Shown one piece after another: positions 23,066-33,671 of a DNA stretch of 64,000 nt. This DNA comes from Austropuccinia psidii (Eukaryota; Basidiomycota; Pucciniomycetes; Pucciniales; Sphaerophragmiaceae): NCBI GenBank assembly GCA_023105745.1, contig JALGQZ010000014.1:9047888-9111887 (forward strand), read 5' to 3'. Every line of letters starts with the position of its first letter. Within the stretch, counting starts at the first letter, position 1. Made by a program: the position numbers and the translations under genes. The notes beneath the pieces are model-generated. The model was not told where the DNA came from and did not search any database. It saw only the letters and a program-made list of their open reading frames with translations.

Positions 23066-23649
23066 TGTGAGCCTGCAAGAATGTAAACCTTTACCTGCTA
23101 TACAGACCCCAATCACTTTCTTTAAATTTTGGTCTCATTTTCTTTTATTATTTTGTATAAATTTCAAATACTTGGATTCATTATATTATAATATGAATAT
23201 AATCATGTTTCTATGACTGATTCCTAAATATGTCATAGCATAAAGTTCCCACAATGTCATCAATCTTGTTGTTATATCTGCTCATGTTGCTATAACAGAT
23301 CTTTCCTCATTTTAACAAAAGTTATTTCATATTATTTTGATTTTTAATTTGTAAATACAATATTTAAAGAGGATTATTTCTTTTTGAATTAATCCTCAGA
23401 GGTTTAACCAGTTATATTTTTACATTTAAAATTAATTACATTTTTTTCGAGATATTAATTGCTCTCACTTGGAAGTGATTCAATTCACTTTGCCCTTTAT
23501 AGTACTGTTGAAGCTTGAATACCAACAGTACATAATTATGCAACTAGTTACACTTCTATTAATTACAATTTGGTAGTATTCCACTTCTTTTTAGCTTATT
23601 AAAATTCCTAGTATTTAGTCTGGAAGCCACAAAAGAGGCCCAGCTAACA
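23066..23649. repeat. Right LTR of G4
   Basis: 584 bp, the direct-repeat partner of 21142-21727, followed by the TSD copy GTACT at 23650. Confidence 0.88.
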
Positions 23650-23711
23650 GTACTGTACACAAAATGGACATGACTACTTGTCAATTGTTATGAAAACTGT
23701 ATAAGGGTTGT

Positions 23712-24049
23712 GTGAGTTCAGCCTCTGGTATCATGCAGCTGTGTGCTTCAATACAAGATTCAAAACCAGGCGGGCTCAGACCTGTGGCCCCTGTGCACAG
23801 TCAATACAACCAAATAATGCCAGAGGGGGGAATTGATCCCATTTCTAATTTGATGAAAGTTGAAAGCAACCCAGAATCACTAACCACTGCCACCACCACG
23901 GAAATGCTGACGTAAGCAAATGTCACAGGGGCTCTTCGAAAAGAAGAGGGCCTGGCACTCAGTAAACTGGGACTCACTTATGGAGGGCTCAGAGATATGG
24001 TAAGAAAGGATACACTTAAGAGTGTTAAAGATGAATTACTAAAAGAATG
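23712..24049 (+). pseudogene. Unidentified small protein relic
   Basis: A frame of 67 codons ends at TAA 23913-23915. It continues open in the same frame for 44 more codons (ALRKEEGLALSKLGLTYGGL, then RDMVRKDTLKSVKDELLKE) to a TGA. The continuation is charged and helical in composition and looks like genuine former coding. The N-terminal part matches the relic on the opposite strand at 18730-18853. Family unknown. Confidence 0.4.
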
Positions 24050-24696
24050 AATATAAGGAGCAGCAACAAAAAGAATAAGAATAAAGAATAGAAGAGCCAA
24101 CCACAAACAAGTCCAAGTCCACTGTTTCAACCTGTCAGAATGGAAAGAGAAGGGTTAATAAGGATATGGCCACCCAACTCATACTGTACAGGCGAAGAGA
24201 GAAAAGGCAAAGACTAACTTAAAATTAAATAATTATAATACCCAATTATAAGGATAAGAATAATTATAAAATAATAAATAAACTAAATTAATCAACTGGG
24301 GAAAAGTCCCCAGGGGTGAGAAAGAGGGGCTGGTATATGTGAGAATCACCAGCCCTGATCCAGAGGAAGAATTTTCATGAGAATATTTGATGATTGAATT
24401 GAGTCTGGCCAATACAGGTCCTGTACGGCTGTACAGAACCTGTACAAGAGGTGTGGTGTATTTGAGTGATCATACAGTTCCATATTGGTGTATTGAAACT
24501 GTATTGGGTGAATCCAGCCTGTACAGGTATTGACAGGCTGTATTGAGGTACCGAGCTGTATTCATGTTCAGAATGAAGATTGCTGACATTGAATGCTGAT
24601 ACAAATGCTGGATCTGCTGATTTGGGGTGTTTTGAGTGGGTGTATGAATGAATACCCTTACCCCTGATGAGTGGTTGTTACAGCAAAACTCTGTCG
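24050..24696. other. Intergenic with a cluster of TACAGG/CCTGTA words
   Basis: No gene was recognised. Between about 24415 and 24550, CTGTACAG, CCTGTACA, CAATACAG and their complements recur densely, giving many short palindromes. Similar words occur in the G2 LTRs, so this may be a decayed LTR remnant. Confidence 0.35.
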
Positions 24697-24714
24697 CACT
24701 GACGTAGGTATGAG
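24697..24714. repeat. Left terminal inverted repeat of CACTA element
   Basis: CACTGACGTAGGTATGAG matches the complement of 32612-32629 at 17 of 18 positions. CACTG is a known variant of the CACTA end. Confidence 0.85.
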
Positions 24715-25018
24715 TTTAGCAGTAGTGTCTTTCAATTTTCAGCTCAGCTGTGGGATCAGCAGTGGGAAGTACAACGTCACCTGACCCCTGCTCAATTTTT
24801 TTTCATGTTATTTTTTTGCATTGTTACTTAGTCTCACAATTATGGAATTACAAAACCAAACAATGAATAACAATTTTTATTTCGAAGAAAAAACAACACC
24901 AATTTCCAAATCACACAAGTGTCATGAACACCAAAGGCAAAGAAGTTGTTTATCTAATTGATCATAGGCTATTGTTAGAATTGAAAAAGAGTCCTGCTTG
25001 GTTAGAAACTATTAGACG

Positions 25019-25443
25019 TCACCTTTGTCTCACATGATCACAAGCGTCTTCAAATCGGGCATTCATGACATAAATGTTGTGGGCCAATCTGGTCATTTCC
25101 CCAACAAACCTTGTTTGTAACCACGGTTCATCCCTTGGTCTATGATCAAATATTTCAAGATGCTCTGCAAAGGTCCCCAAGTTGTACATGTAATCAACTG
25201 CTCGTCTATGTTCACATTTGATGGTTTCAAAGCTGAAACTGAAGTAGTCTAATCTACACAATTAGGTCTATAAAAGGGTCAGTCATTGCATTCAAAAACA
25301 AAAAAGGATACTTCCAAGGGCAGCCATTTCAATCAAGTCAAGTGTGTGCAGCCACTGACTGACAGTGGCAGATTGATTTCTTCTATTTGCTCGCGGGACT
25401 TTGTAGTTGTTGGTGTTGAAGTATTGGTTGAATTCATCCATGA
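25019..25443 (-). pseudogene. Unidentified minus-strand gene in CACTA element, two segments
   Basis: The upstream segment starts at an ATG near 25441 (DEFNQYFNTNNYKVPRANRR to WLHTLDLIEMAALG). The downstream segment, 25258-25019, reads CRLDYFSFSFETIKCEHRRA to EDACDHVRQR and ends in a stop. A GTATCC donor-like and several AG acceptor-like sites lie between, but no simple splice keeps the frame. It may be an older, damaged gene captured by or belonging to the transposon. I do not recognise the family. Confidence 0.4.
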
Positions 25444-26600
25444 GACAGCTCTAGGATGAATTTGTGATCGAATGGTATTGAATTGAATAGAAAGAGAAAT
25501 AAAATTCAAGTTCAGTTAGCAAATTAAGATTTGGTTTTAATATGATGACTAACTAATATAAAGTAGTGTTGAAATCAAACTTTGTTTGCAAAGTTAAAGG
25601 AGGATGTTTTAAAATAACCTGATGAGTGCAGGAGTTTTTAAATAGAAATTGAATGGAAAAATTGTTGCCAAAGTCAAATGAGATTGTTTTATTGAAAAAA
25701 AACAGAGATGACAAATGTAAAGTCAAGAATTTTGAGATAGGTGCGGAAGCAGCATCAGTTAACCATCTGATTTTGCAAATAGGCTTTGCTGAGTGTCCAT
25801 CTTCCTATAAAGTCTAAATTGAAAATCTCAAGTACCTCACCAGGAAACATTGAATAACAACAAACCAGCTGTGACAAACTTGAGTGAGTGAATGCCTGTG
25901 CTATTCAGAATTGATACCAATGAAACACTATACCCTAGTTTTCTTGGTCTTTGTGTGTAAGCTTGAGTGTTAGTAGGAGTGTTATCTGTCTTGCTTTGAC
26001 ATCAGTAAGGACTGCACATTTCAAGATTTTTGCCTTGAATTCCTAAATCAATAAATGGGCACTATTGCATAGGCCTTGCGAAATATTTGAGCTTCTTGAA
26101 AAGAAGATGGGGGTGTTTACTTTCAAGCCCAGCTGGTGTAAGGTAAATCCAGGTACTGTTAATCTGTTTAGTAATTCTTCCAGAATTGCCTCTGGCCCCC
26201 CCTCTACAGCCGCATTGATAAAATGTGAGACAAAAAATTGCCATAGAATTTGTGGATGCTAGCGTAAAAAAATGAAAAATAGTCCAAAGGAAAATTGAAA
26301 AGAATTTGAAAAAATAAATAAGAAGGCTGATATTAGCAATACTGGTCTTGAAAAGAGAAATTATAGCTCAGTAAGTCTTACGTTGGGAATATCATTGTTT
26401 GGGTTGTGGCAAGAGTGACCAAAAGTGTGGTAAGGAAAGAAATTTAAGATGAAAAAAACGCAGATGTTGTGATATTAAATCACTGGCTGACTGCACAGCG
26501 GGGTGAGACTAATACCAACTTGAGGTTAGGGTTAGGTGAGCTTGTGAGCCTTTCAAAGGTAAGAATGGCTTCATTGCTGTTGCAAAAAAATCCCAATTTT
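25444..26600. other. CACTA interior without a clear gene
   Basis: Short overlapping frames on both strands (for example 26062-26262) have no recognisable motif. Part of this may be transposase leader or accessory exons, but I cannot support a model. Confidence 0.35.
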
Positions 26601-26689
26601 ACCTTCTTCTTTAAATTTGTAATTTGTGTTTTTTTGTTTGATTTAAATTTTTTTGCTTCCATCATTTGGTTTCATCAACAATTATATCT

Positions 26690-29583
26690 ACCATCATCAA
26701 TTTCTGCACCTGTCCAAAATGTAGAAAGTACACAACTATGGATGCCAATGGTATTTCTCGACAAGGCTTAATGGTGCATCAAAGTACTCAAACTCATCAT
26801 TGGGCTCAAATTTCTTCTGAATCTTGCAAAACTACGGTTTGAGAAATTTCCCCTCATCTTTCTTTTCAACAAAAGGAGAATAAATCATCAAAAGAAAAAA
26901 AGAATGATACACACATAGATATGTCTCACCAAAACCAAAGGATGAGCTTGGAGATTATCTGTAGGTAAAATTCAATTTTATTTTATTTTATTTTGAATTT
27001 TCTGATTGTTTTTTCTTTCAGCATTTGTGTCATATTTTATAATATGGCTTTATCTTTCATGTGGGCTTAGCAAGTCGGACTGTCAAAAAGTGAGGGACAT
27101 GATTGTCCATATAATTCAACTTGTTTTGCGTCAAAAATATTCAAACAATTCAGTTTTGGCAAGCATTCCTCATGACCTTCAAACAATTGAAAAACAATTC
27201 AATCTTACATTTCCAATGGAACACTATGTATGTTGTCCAACATGTTACTCACTTTATGATGTTGAAGTCGCCCCAGATGAATGTCACTTCAAGGCTTCAT
27301 GCAAGGATGCCTTGTGTGGAACAGAACTTTTTTGCCAATCAAGATTCAAACCTTTCCCTTGCATAAAGTTTGAAACAACAGGAAAAGTTGGTTCTCCCAA
27401 TTCTCGTAAACAAGGTCAAATTTGTTTGTCAGGACAACCTCATCTTTGAATTCCTTATACAAGCTTAATTTCACAAAGTTTACACACATGGATTGAATGG
27501 CTTATTAATGTTCCTGGAATAGAAGATGAGATTGATGAATGGGCTTCATTATTATCTGGCAAAAGCAACATTATAATTGACGTCTCACAAGCAAATGTTT
27601 GGAGGAAAATGTTCAAAAATGATTGGTCTCCAGGAAGTCTTGACTTAGGGTTATGCATTTTTGCTGATTGTTTCAATCCAAGAGGGAACCGGACTTCAGG
27701 AAAGCAAGTCTCAATGGGCATCATTGCTTTAAATTGCCTTAACCTTTCACCTTGGCTGCAATTCCAACAGTATCATACATGCATTGCAGGATTGATACCA
27801 GCACCAAATCAACCCAATATGCTAACAACAAACAATGTACTGCGACCGCTAGTAGACAAGCTTCTCAAATTGAATGAAGGAATCAAAATCATCACACCAA
27901 AATACCCACATGGACGCAAAGTATTTGTCCGGCTTGTTAGTTTGATTGGTGACATTGTAGCCACACACAAGGTGTCAGGCTTCATGTCACATTCAGCCAG
28001 GAAGTTTTTCTCATGGTGCGACATCAACCATGATGAGTGAGGCGAGTGCAAATTGGGTAATCTTTGTCATGGAAATCAAGTACTCGCTTTATCATTGAGA
28101 TGGAAAAGCACTGAATCAAAGGCATCAGATGAACAGTTGGCAAAAAAACAGGTGTACAATGGTCTGAGCTCAATCAGCTACCATATTGGGATCCAGTTCA
28201 ATGTGTTACACTTGGTGTAATGCATAATTGGTATGAAGGAGTCCTACAGCACTATTTAGGATTTTGGTGGGGTTTTGATTCAGCTTTTTTCGAGGAAGTA
28301 CTTATTGAGAATGAATGCTCTCAGGCAGATTCTGACACAATGGACATAGATGATTATGAAAGTAGCAATGAAGGAATTGTAGAAGGCACAAATGGTTTTC
28401 TTTCAAACAACATGAAGAGCAAAATCAGAACAAAGATTGGTGAGGTTATTGTACCCAAAGGTGTGACACGTATAACATCTCAATTTGGTGAAGCTGCCAA
28501 TGGGAAGCTTAAGGCTAGCGAGTGACATGTTTTATTTTCAGTATACATCCCTTTAGTATTCCTGGATTGTTTTTTGGAAAATGAACCACACAACATCCTT
28601 CTACTTGTCAATACCAGGGCACTCCTGCAATGCACAGAAATAGTTGGGGCCAAGACAATCACCAAGGATGATGCAGCTTTGTTTTCTCAGCAATATGAGT
28701 TATATCAAAGTACAGCAAATGAAATATATCCAAGGATCAAAGTTATTCCAAATCATCACTATTCAATGCATATACCTGACCAACTAATGTGTTGGGGACC
28801 ATCAATGGGAGTGTCAGAATTTTGTGGTGAGAGGCTGATTGGGACTTTAACAAAGTTCAAGACAAATTCTATCAATGGTATGTAAAAAACTTCAACATAT
28901 TCAAACAAATAAAATTAAAATTTTCTCTTTTCCAACATAACAGGAGCTATTGAGGAGACATTGATGAAAAAATTTGGAAAGATGCAAAGACTTCAAGATA
29001 CATCGAAGAAACAGGAGGAATGCATAAAGCAAAAAAAGGTGATCATTAAAAAGTCAAAACGCAAGGAATTGGATGATAAAACATATTCACAGCTACTCAA
29101 GCATCTCAAAACAAGCCTTCCTGTTTTGAACAATTACCGGATTCTACCTTACAATGGTCCTGTGCTTCAAAATTACATAACAGAACACCATGTCTTTGAA
29201 TGGCGTTTTGGATTGAAGGTTTCAAAGAGCCCACCAAACATTTTCATATATGTTAAAAAAGGCTTAACAAGATTCGATTTGGTCACGTTTGTCACATTCT
29301 CAATTGTGAATGTGATTAAATTCACAAAGGTCCAGTCTTATTGATACATTGGTTAGATGATGTTGAAAACTGTGAAGATGGTTTTGAGGCGCTTGATTCA
29401 ATCTTGGATTCTTGGAAATTGAGACACTTGATATTGACAAATGATTTTAGCTTTATATCATTTTATGAGGTATTGGGGCTAGGTGCGTACCGTAATCTTC
29501 CTGCTTGGACATTAGGTTGCACAAAAACAAGCCTGATGGCTCGCCCAATTGATAAGCTTGTAGGTATTGAATCTTTGGCCTAG
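26690..29583 (+). pseudogene. Tnp2-type CACTA transposase, interrupted
   Basis: Spliced transposase of the Transposase_21/Tnp2 class. Exon 1 has a cysteine cluster (FCTCPKCRKYTT). Intron 1 at 26961-27021 has donor GTAGGT and acceptor TTTCAG and keeps phase. The next exon carries CCPTCYSLYDV, DCFNPRGNRTSGKQVSMG and LRPLVDKLLKLNEGIK. Then come LPYWDPVQCVTLGVMHNWYE, a QFGEAANGKLKASE segment, HHYSMHIPDQLMCWGP and FCGERLIGTLTKFKTNSING. Intron 28878-28943 (66 bp) leads to AIEETLMKKFGKM. Four in-frame TGAs (26840, 27447, 28038, 28523) and a one-base loss in the A-run at 28142-28148 break it. The last exon boundaries are unresolved. Confidence 0.82.
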
Positions 29584-30168
29584 CTTGATTGTTGTTGTAT
29601 TTGTTTTTTTTTTCAATTGTCAAAATTTCATAAAAAAATATATGTTCTAATCCATTTCGCGTAGTTTAAAACAGGTAAAAAATATTTATAAATATTTTCT
29701 TTGAATGTAGTCATTTTTGCCCATTCAATACTTTATGTTTTCACAGGCAGCTTTCTTGTTTTAGCATTCACACATGAAATGTTTTTGAAAAAATCTTTTT
29801 CTTTGCTTCTCATATTTGGTTCTTTCATTGCACCATGAAAAAAGTGCTTTTGTCAACTTTTAAGTTAACAAGTTGTGATAAAAAATATCAACTTTTTAAC
29901 AAGACTTGATATGAATTTTTCAATCAACATTCATTTACATAAAAAAACAATGAACTCATTTCAAAGACCAGTTCATTTATTGATAAAATATTCAAATTCT
30001 GAGTCTTTTGGTCATCAAATAAAACTTTTTTATTTACAAATCTATTTTTTCTATAACAATTCAAGATAAATAAAAGAAAAACCACATTGAAAATAAATCA
30101 AGGAGGGATTTTCAAATCAAACTGACATTCTACTAATAGAAACATTTGGAATAACAGAAACAAAGCAT

Positions 30169-31952
30169 CTACCATCCTGCCCAATCATTTTTATGAGGCA
30201 CAGTATAACAATTTAGATCTTGTGCATGTGCCATCTCGGTGTCTTGTTCCAACCCAGGATTGATTTCTCCTTCTTCATATTCTTTGTCTTCACTCTGTTC
30301 TTGATTGGAGACCACATCCAAACCATCACTAAGCTCACCTTCACTTTCATCTGAATATTCATTAGGAATTTTGTGAGAAATATCATATGGCCCAATCACT
30401 TTGTCCCAATACTTTCCAGTAAATTTCCTATCACTTAATTTTTCATCGGTATGTTGAATTCCCCAAATTGATGCTAAAGAGTCTGGCAAGAATGCAACAT
30501 TTAGATAATCAGAAATTACAGTCTTTTGTCCTGGTGGACAACTATTGAACCAGGTTGGGTCATAGAAATCTATTGGAAGCCCCTTGGGTACTTGAGTACA
30601 AATTGATTTTGCAGGTACAGCAGGGACATATTGTTTGCGTCGTTGAGATTTCATGCCATTGTCTTGGTCAACCTTCTCCATCTCTTCATCCACCCTGTGC
30701 ATAAAGCTGTTTTCTTGTTCAGATTGACATTCAATTCTTCTGATAATATACCTCTTCCCTTTTGGGGTCGCATTCATCATTGCTGTATGCATCAATGTTC
30801 AACAATATTTTTAAATAGCGGTTAGGAAATCCCTGTGCAACACCAAATGTGTAACAAGCCTTTTTTAACTAAATAAAGAAGGTAAATTAGCCAAAAAAAA
30901 TTTGATGAAGAAAGATTTTTGACTGACCCTTAGTCTGGCTTGTAAGATTGCACTCCGTTCTTTATCCTTTTTCTACTTTCCAGATTGTTTCCATTCTTTC
31001 TTGTATTGTTGAGCTAGTGACCAATAGACAATATGATTGTAGGTTGCATCAAGAAACTGAATATCATTCAAAAACTTCCAGTTTATATTTGTGTACTCCT
31101 AAGCTCCCCCAGCAGAAAGTTGTTGAAATGTTTGGATTGCACTGATACGACAGGCCTCATTATAAGGTGTGTCACTTGGGTTATCAAGGTCTGGAGCCCA
31201 TCTTTGTATGCAAAGCTTGGATAATAATGAATTAACATATCAAATGTGAAAATCCTTTAAATTAATTATTCCACGGGCGAGTTTCTTCTTTCCTGGCTGG
31301 ACTCCTTGTAGGGTGATAACGTCTTGTTCTGGTATCAAGAGTACTGCAATGGGGGCTTTGAATCAAATTGTAAATCAAGTGTTGAACTCTTTTAGCCATG
31401 AATAATCAGGTGGAATAGGGATTGAATCTTGATAGATAAGGCCCCATAATACTTTGATGTGTATGAAAAATGCCTCCTAAAAATTCAATACATTAGAAGC
31501 ATCTTGAAAGAAAGACTTGAATTTGAGCAGAGGAATTCCTCAACTTGGTTGGTTCAAACCCTGCTGGTGTTTCTTTGACAGTTAGCTGGTGAGGATGTTG
31601 CTTTTTGGGGGTTGGGGGTTGGTTTTTTTATTTTTTTTTGTGTTGAAACTAACTTTTTGTAGTGAGAGGTCTTTGTATGTTGTTCTGTGGTATTGGAGAT
31701 TTTTTGGGGGGTGAGGGTTTGGTTTCTTTTGTTACCTTTTGATTTTGATGTGGACATTGGTTGATTTTGGTTTTGAACATGAAGATCATTTACTTGTGAA
31801 AGTAATATTGCAAATTCCTGATCACAAGCTTCAAGACGTTGTTGGAGTTGTTGAATTTGGTCAGCCTGTGAATTGAGGAGGTCATTCAATTCAGGTCCAA
31901 GTGATGATGCCAATGAAAAGGGTTGAGAGCTATTGTGGTACCCAAAATTCAT
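30169..31952 (-). pseudogene. CACTA accessory gene (second ORF), damaged
   Basis: Opposite strand to the transposase. From its start: ATG at 31952, a 132-codon exon with a Gln/Leu coiled-coil-like stretch (QADQIQQLQQRLEACDQEF) and a Lys/Ser/Thr-rich tail. Readable segments follow at about 31500-31240 (IAVLLIPEQDVITLQGVQPG) and 31230-30930 (FLNDIQFLDATYNHIVYWSL). The final exon, 30795-30169, contains LPIDFYDPTWFNSCPPGQK, KFTGKYWDKVIGPYDISHKI and an acidic end. At least two TAG codons and a frameshift lie between 31200 and 30780. By position it could be the DNA-binding or accessory partner of Tnp2; this is inference. Confidence 0.55.
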
Positions 31953-32611
31953 AGGTAATGTTAATGACCAACTGGATGGTATGTGGAATGGCAGGGTTTG
32001 AGAGGTCTAGAGTATTAATTATTGGTGAGTCAGAAAAGAAAAGATAAGAAATATAATCGACAAAGTAGCAAAAATAGGAGACAAAATAATATAAATAAAG
32101 AAATGGATAATAAAAAACTTCAAAAATAAGGTAATATGAAACAATCGCACAAATTAGGAAAAAAATCTAAGAGAAATAAGGAATGTGATAAAACAGGATG
32201 AGGGGAAGAGAAAAAAAATTTTGTATAGAAGGAAAGAAAACTATATTTTTGAAATGACTCCTGCAAATAAAAGAAAATTAGGTATGAAAACCTACTTTAT
32301 TGTGCTCCAGAAGGGTTTGAATCCCATTGATAAAAAAATAAGCCTACATTCCTACCTTTCCCCTTTTCATTGGTTCTCCATTCTTTGATTCTTGATGCTA
32401 CACAGAAAAAAAACCAAAAGCAGTTATTTATTAAAATCAACACTCCCATTTTTAGTTTTTGACCCTGAGAGAAAGGCTTGAGAATTAGCTTTTAGAATAA
32501 AAATATTTAGAAATTACAGTATCTTTGTGTGCCTTTGTGAAGTTACTGAGGATGAACTATCATGGAAAATCCAGAGGATGGGCGCTCACAGATTAACAAC
32601 CTTGCATTGAC

Positions 32612-32629
32612 CTCATACCTACATCAGTG
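32612..32629. repeat. Right terminal inverted repeat of CACTA element
   Basis: CTCATACCTACATCAGTG, complement of the left end with one change. Confidence 0.85.
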
Positions 32630-32912
32630 CAACATGGTTGTGCTTACATCAGCATTTTTGCGGTGGTGTACACCATTTGAAAATATAACATTAATCCTCA
32701 AATTGAGACCTTATTCAACATTAATCATTAATTTAATCACTCCTCACAAAAAATTATCAACATAAAAAATATATTTTTTTTGACATAATTTTTTTTTCAC
32801 AACATAAAAGAAAACTTTTTTTACATAGAATAATAATAATAATAATAAAAATTAAACTTTTTGATTAAAGTAAAGGATATAAGAACAGATCAAATAAAGA
32901 AGGCTAAAAAAT
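32630..32912. other. Intergenic, AT-rich
   Basis: Flank of the CACTA element. No gene or repeat was recognised apart from a short AATAAT run near 32830. Confidence 0.5.
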
Positions 32913-33262
32913 TAGTCCTTGTATGACTTTAAACTACAGGGTAGCAACCTGATGGATAAAACTAGTCCTTGTATGAATTTAAACTACAGGATAGCAACCT
33001 GATGGCTAAAATAGTCCTTTTATGACTTTAAGCTTCAGGGTGCTTCACAAACGGCCAAAACTAGTCCTTGTATGACTTTCAACTACAGGGTAGCAACCTG
33101 AAGGCCAAAATTAGTCCTTGTATGGCTTTAAACTACAGGGTACCAACCTGAAGGCTAAAATCAATCCTTGTATGACTTTAAAATACAGAGTGGCACCCAG
33201 ATGGCCACAATTTAGTCTTCGTATCACTAAAGCTACAGGGGTAGCACACCAGAGGGCTTAAT
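32913..33262. repeat. 50-bp minisatellite, seven units
   Basis: Units start at 32913, 32964, 33013, 33063, 33113, 33163 and 33214. The consensus opens AGTCCTTGTATGACTTTAAA and continues CTACAGGGTAGCAACCTGA then GGC-AAAA. Two further degraded units appear near 33452 and 33521. No coding frame persists across units. Confidence 0.88.
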
Positions 33263-33671
33263 ATTCAAGTAAAATAAAGGAATCAAGAAAATAAAAAAAA
33301 GCCAATATCAAGAGTAAAGACAAAAAGTGAATAATAGAGTAATGAAAGCTTCATGGCGAAATTAATGGAGAATATGCAATAAAAATAAAACTATCAACAT
33401 TAATCCACTTTTTCCTCAGTAAGAAAGTAACCTCAGGACTAGGGTTTCCAAATATCCTTGTATGACATTAAACTGAAGGATTTGGTATACCTAATATACT
33501 GGGTTTTATTCACATAGAGGTAAATTCCTTGCATGACTTAAAACTACAACTCAAGTTCAATTATGAAAAGAAGAAAAGAAGATACTGAAAAGACCCTTTT
33601 GATTTTAACTAAAAAAATTTATAAAAAAATAAAATAAAATGTTATCATTTGAAACTTTAAACAAGCCTAAT

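Larger units (their letters stand above)
21142..23649 (+). mobile_element. Small LTR element G4 with TSD GTACT
   Basis: Direct repeats of about 585 bp (21142-21727 and 23066-23649) begin TGTGAGCCTGCAAG and end AGCTCACA or AGCTAACA. A perfect 5-bp duplication, GTACT, flanks them (21137-21141 and 23650-23654). The internal region is only 1338 bp and encodes no enzyme, so the element is non-autonomous. Orientation is uncertain: readable protein lies on the plus strand, while TTTGGTAATAC beside the right LTR could be a minus-strand primer site. Confidence 0.88.
24697..32629 (+). mobile_element. CACTA (EnSpm) DNA transposon
   Basis: 7.9-kb element with terminal inverted repeats of at least 18 bp: CACTGACGTAGGTATGAG at 24697-24714, and its complement with one mismatch at 32612-32629. 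It contains a Tnp2-type transposase on the plus strand and accessory coding on the minus strand, the usual two-gene set. The expected 3-bp target duplication is not evident (TCG before, CAA after), so flanks may have mutated or the ends may extend slightly. The transposase is interrupted, so this copy is probably not autonomous. Confidence 0.85.

Noticed and set aside
26690..28525. Nuclear UGA-to-Trp recoding as an explanation for TGA codons
   Set aside because: Several genes here stop normally at TGA, and two of the transposase TGAs have no clear Trp expectation; decay is simpler. Kept only as a test in the findings.
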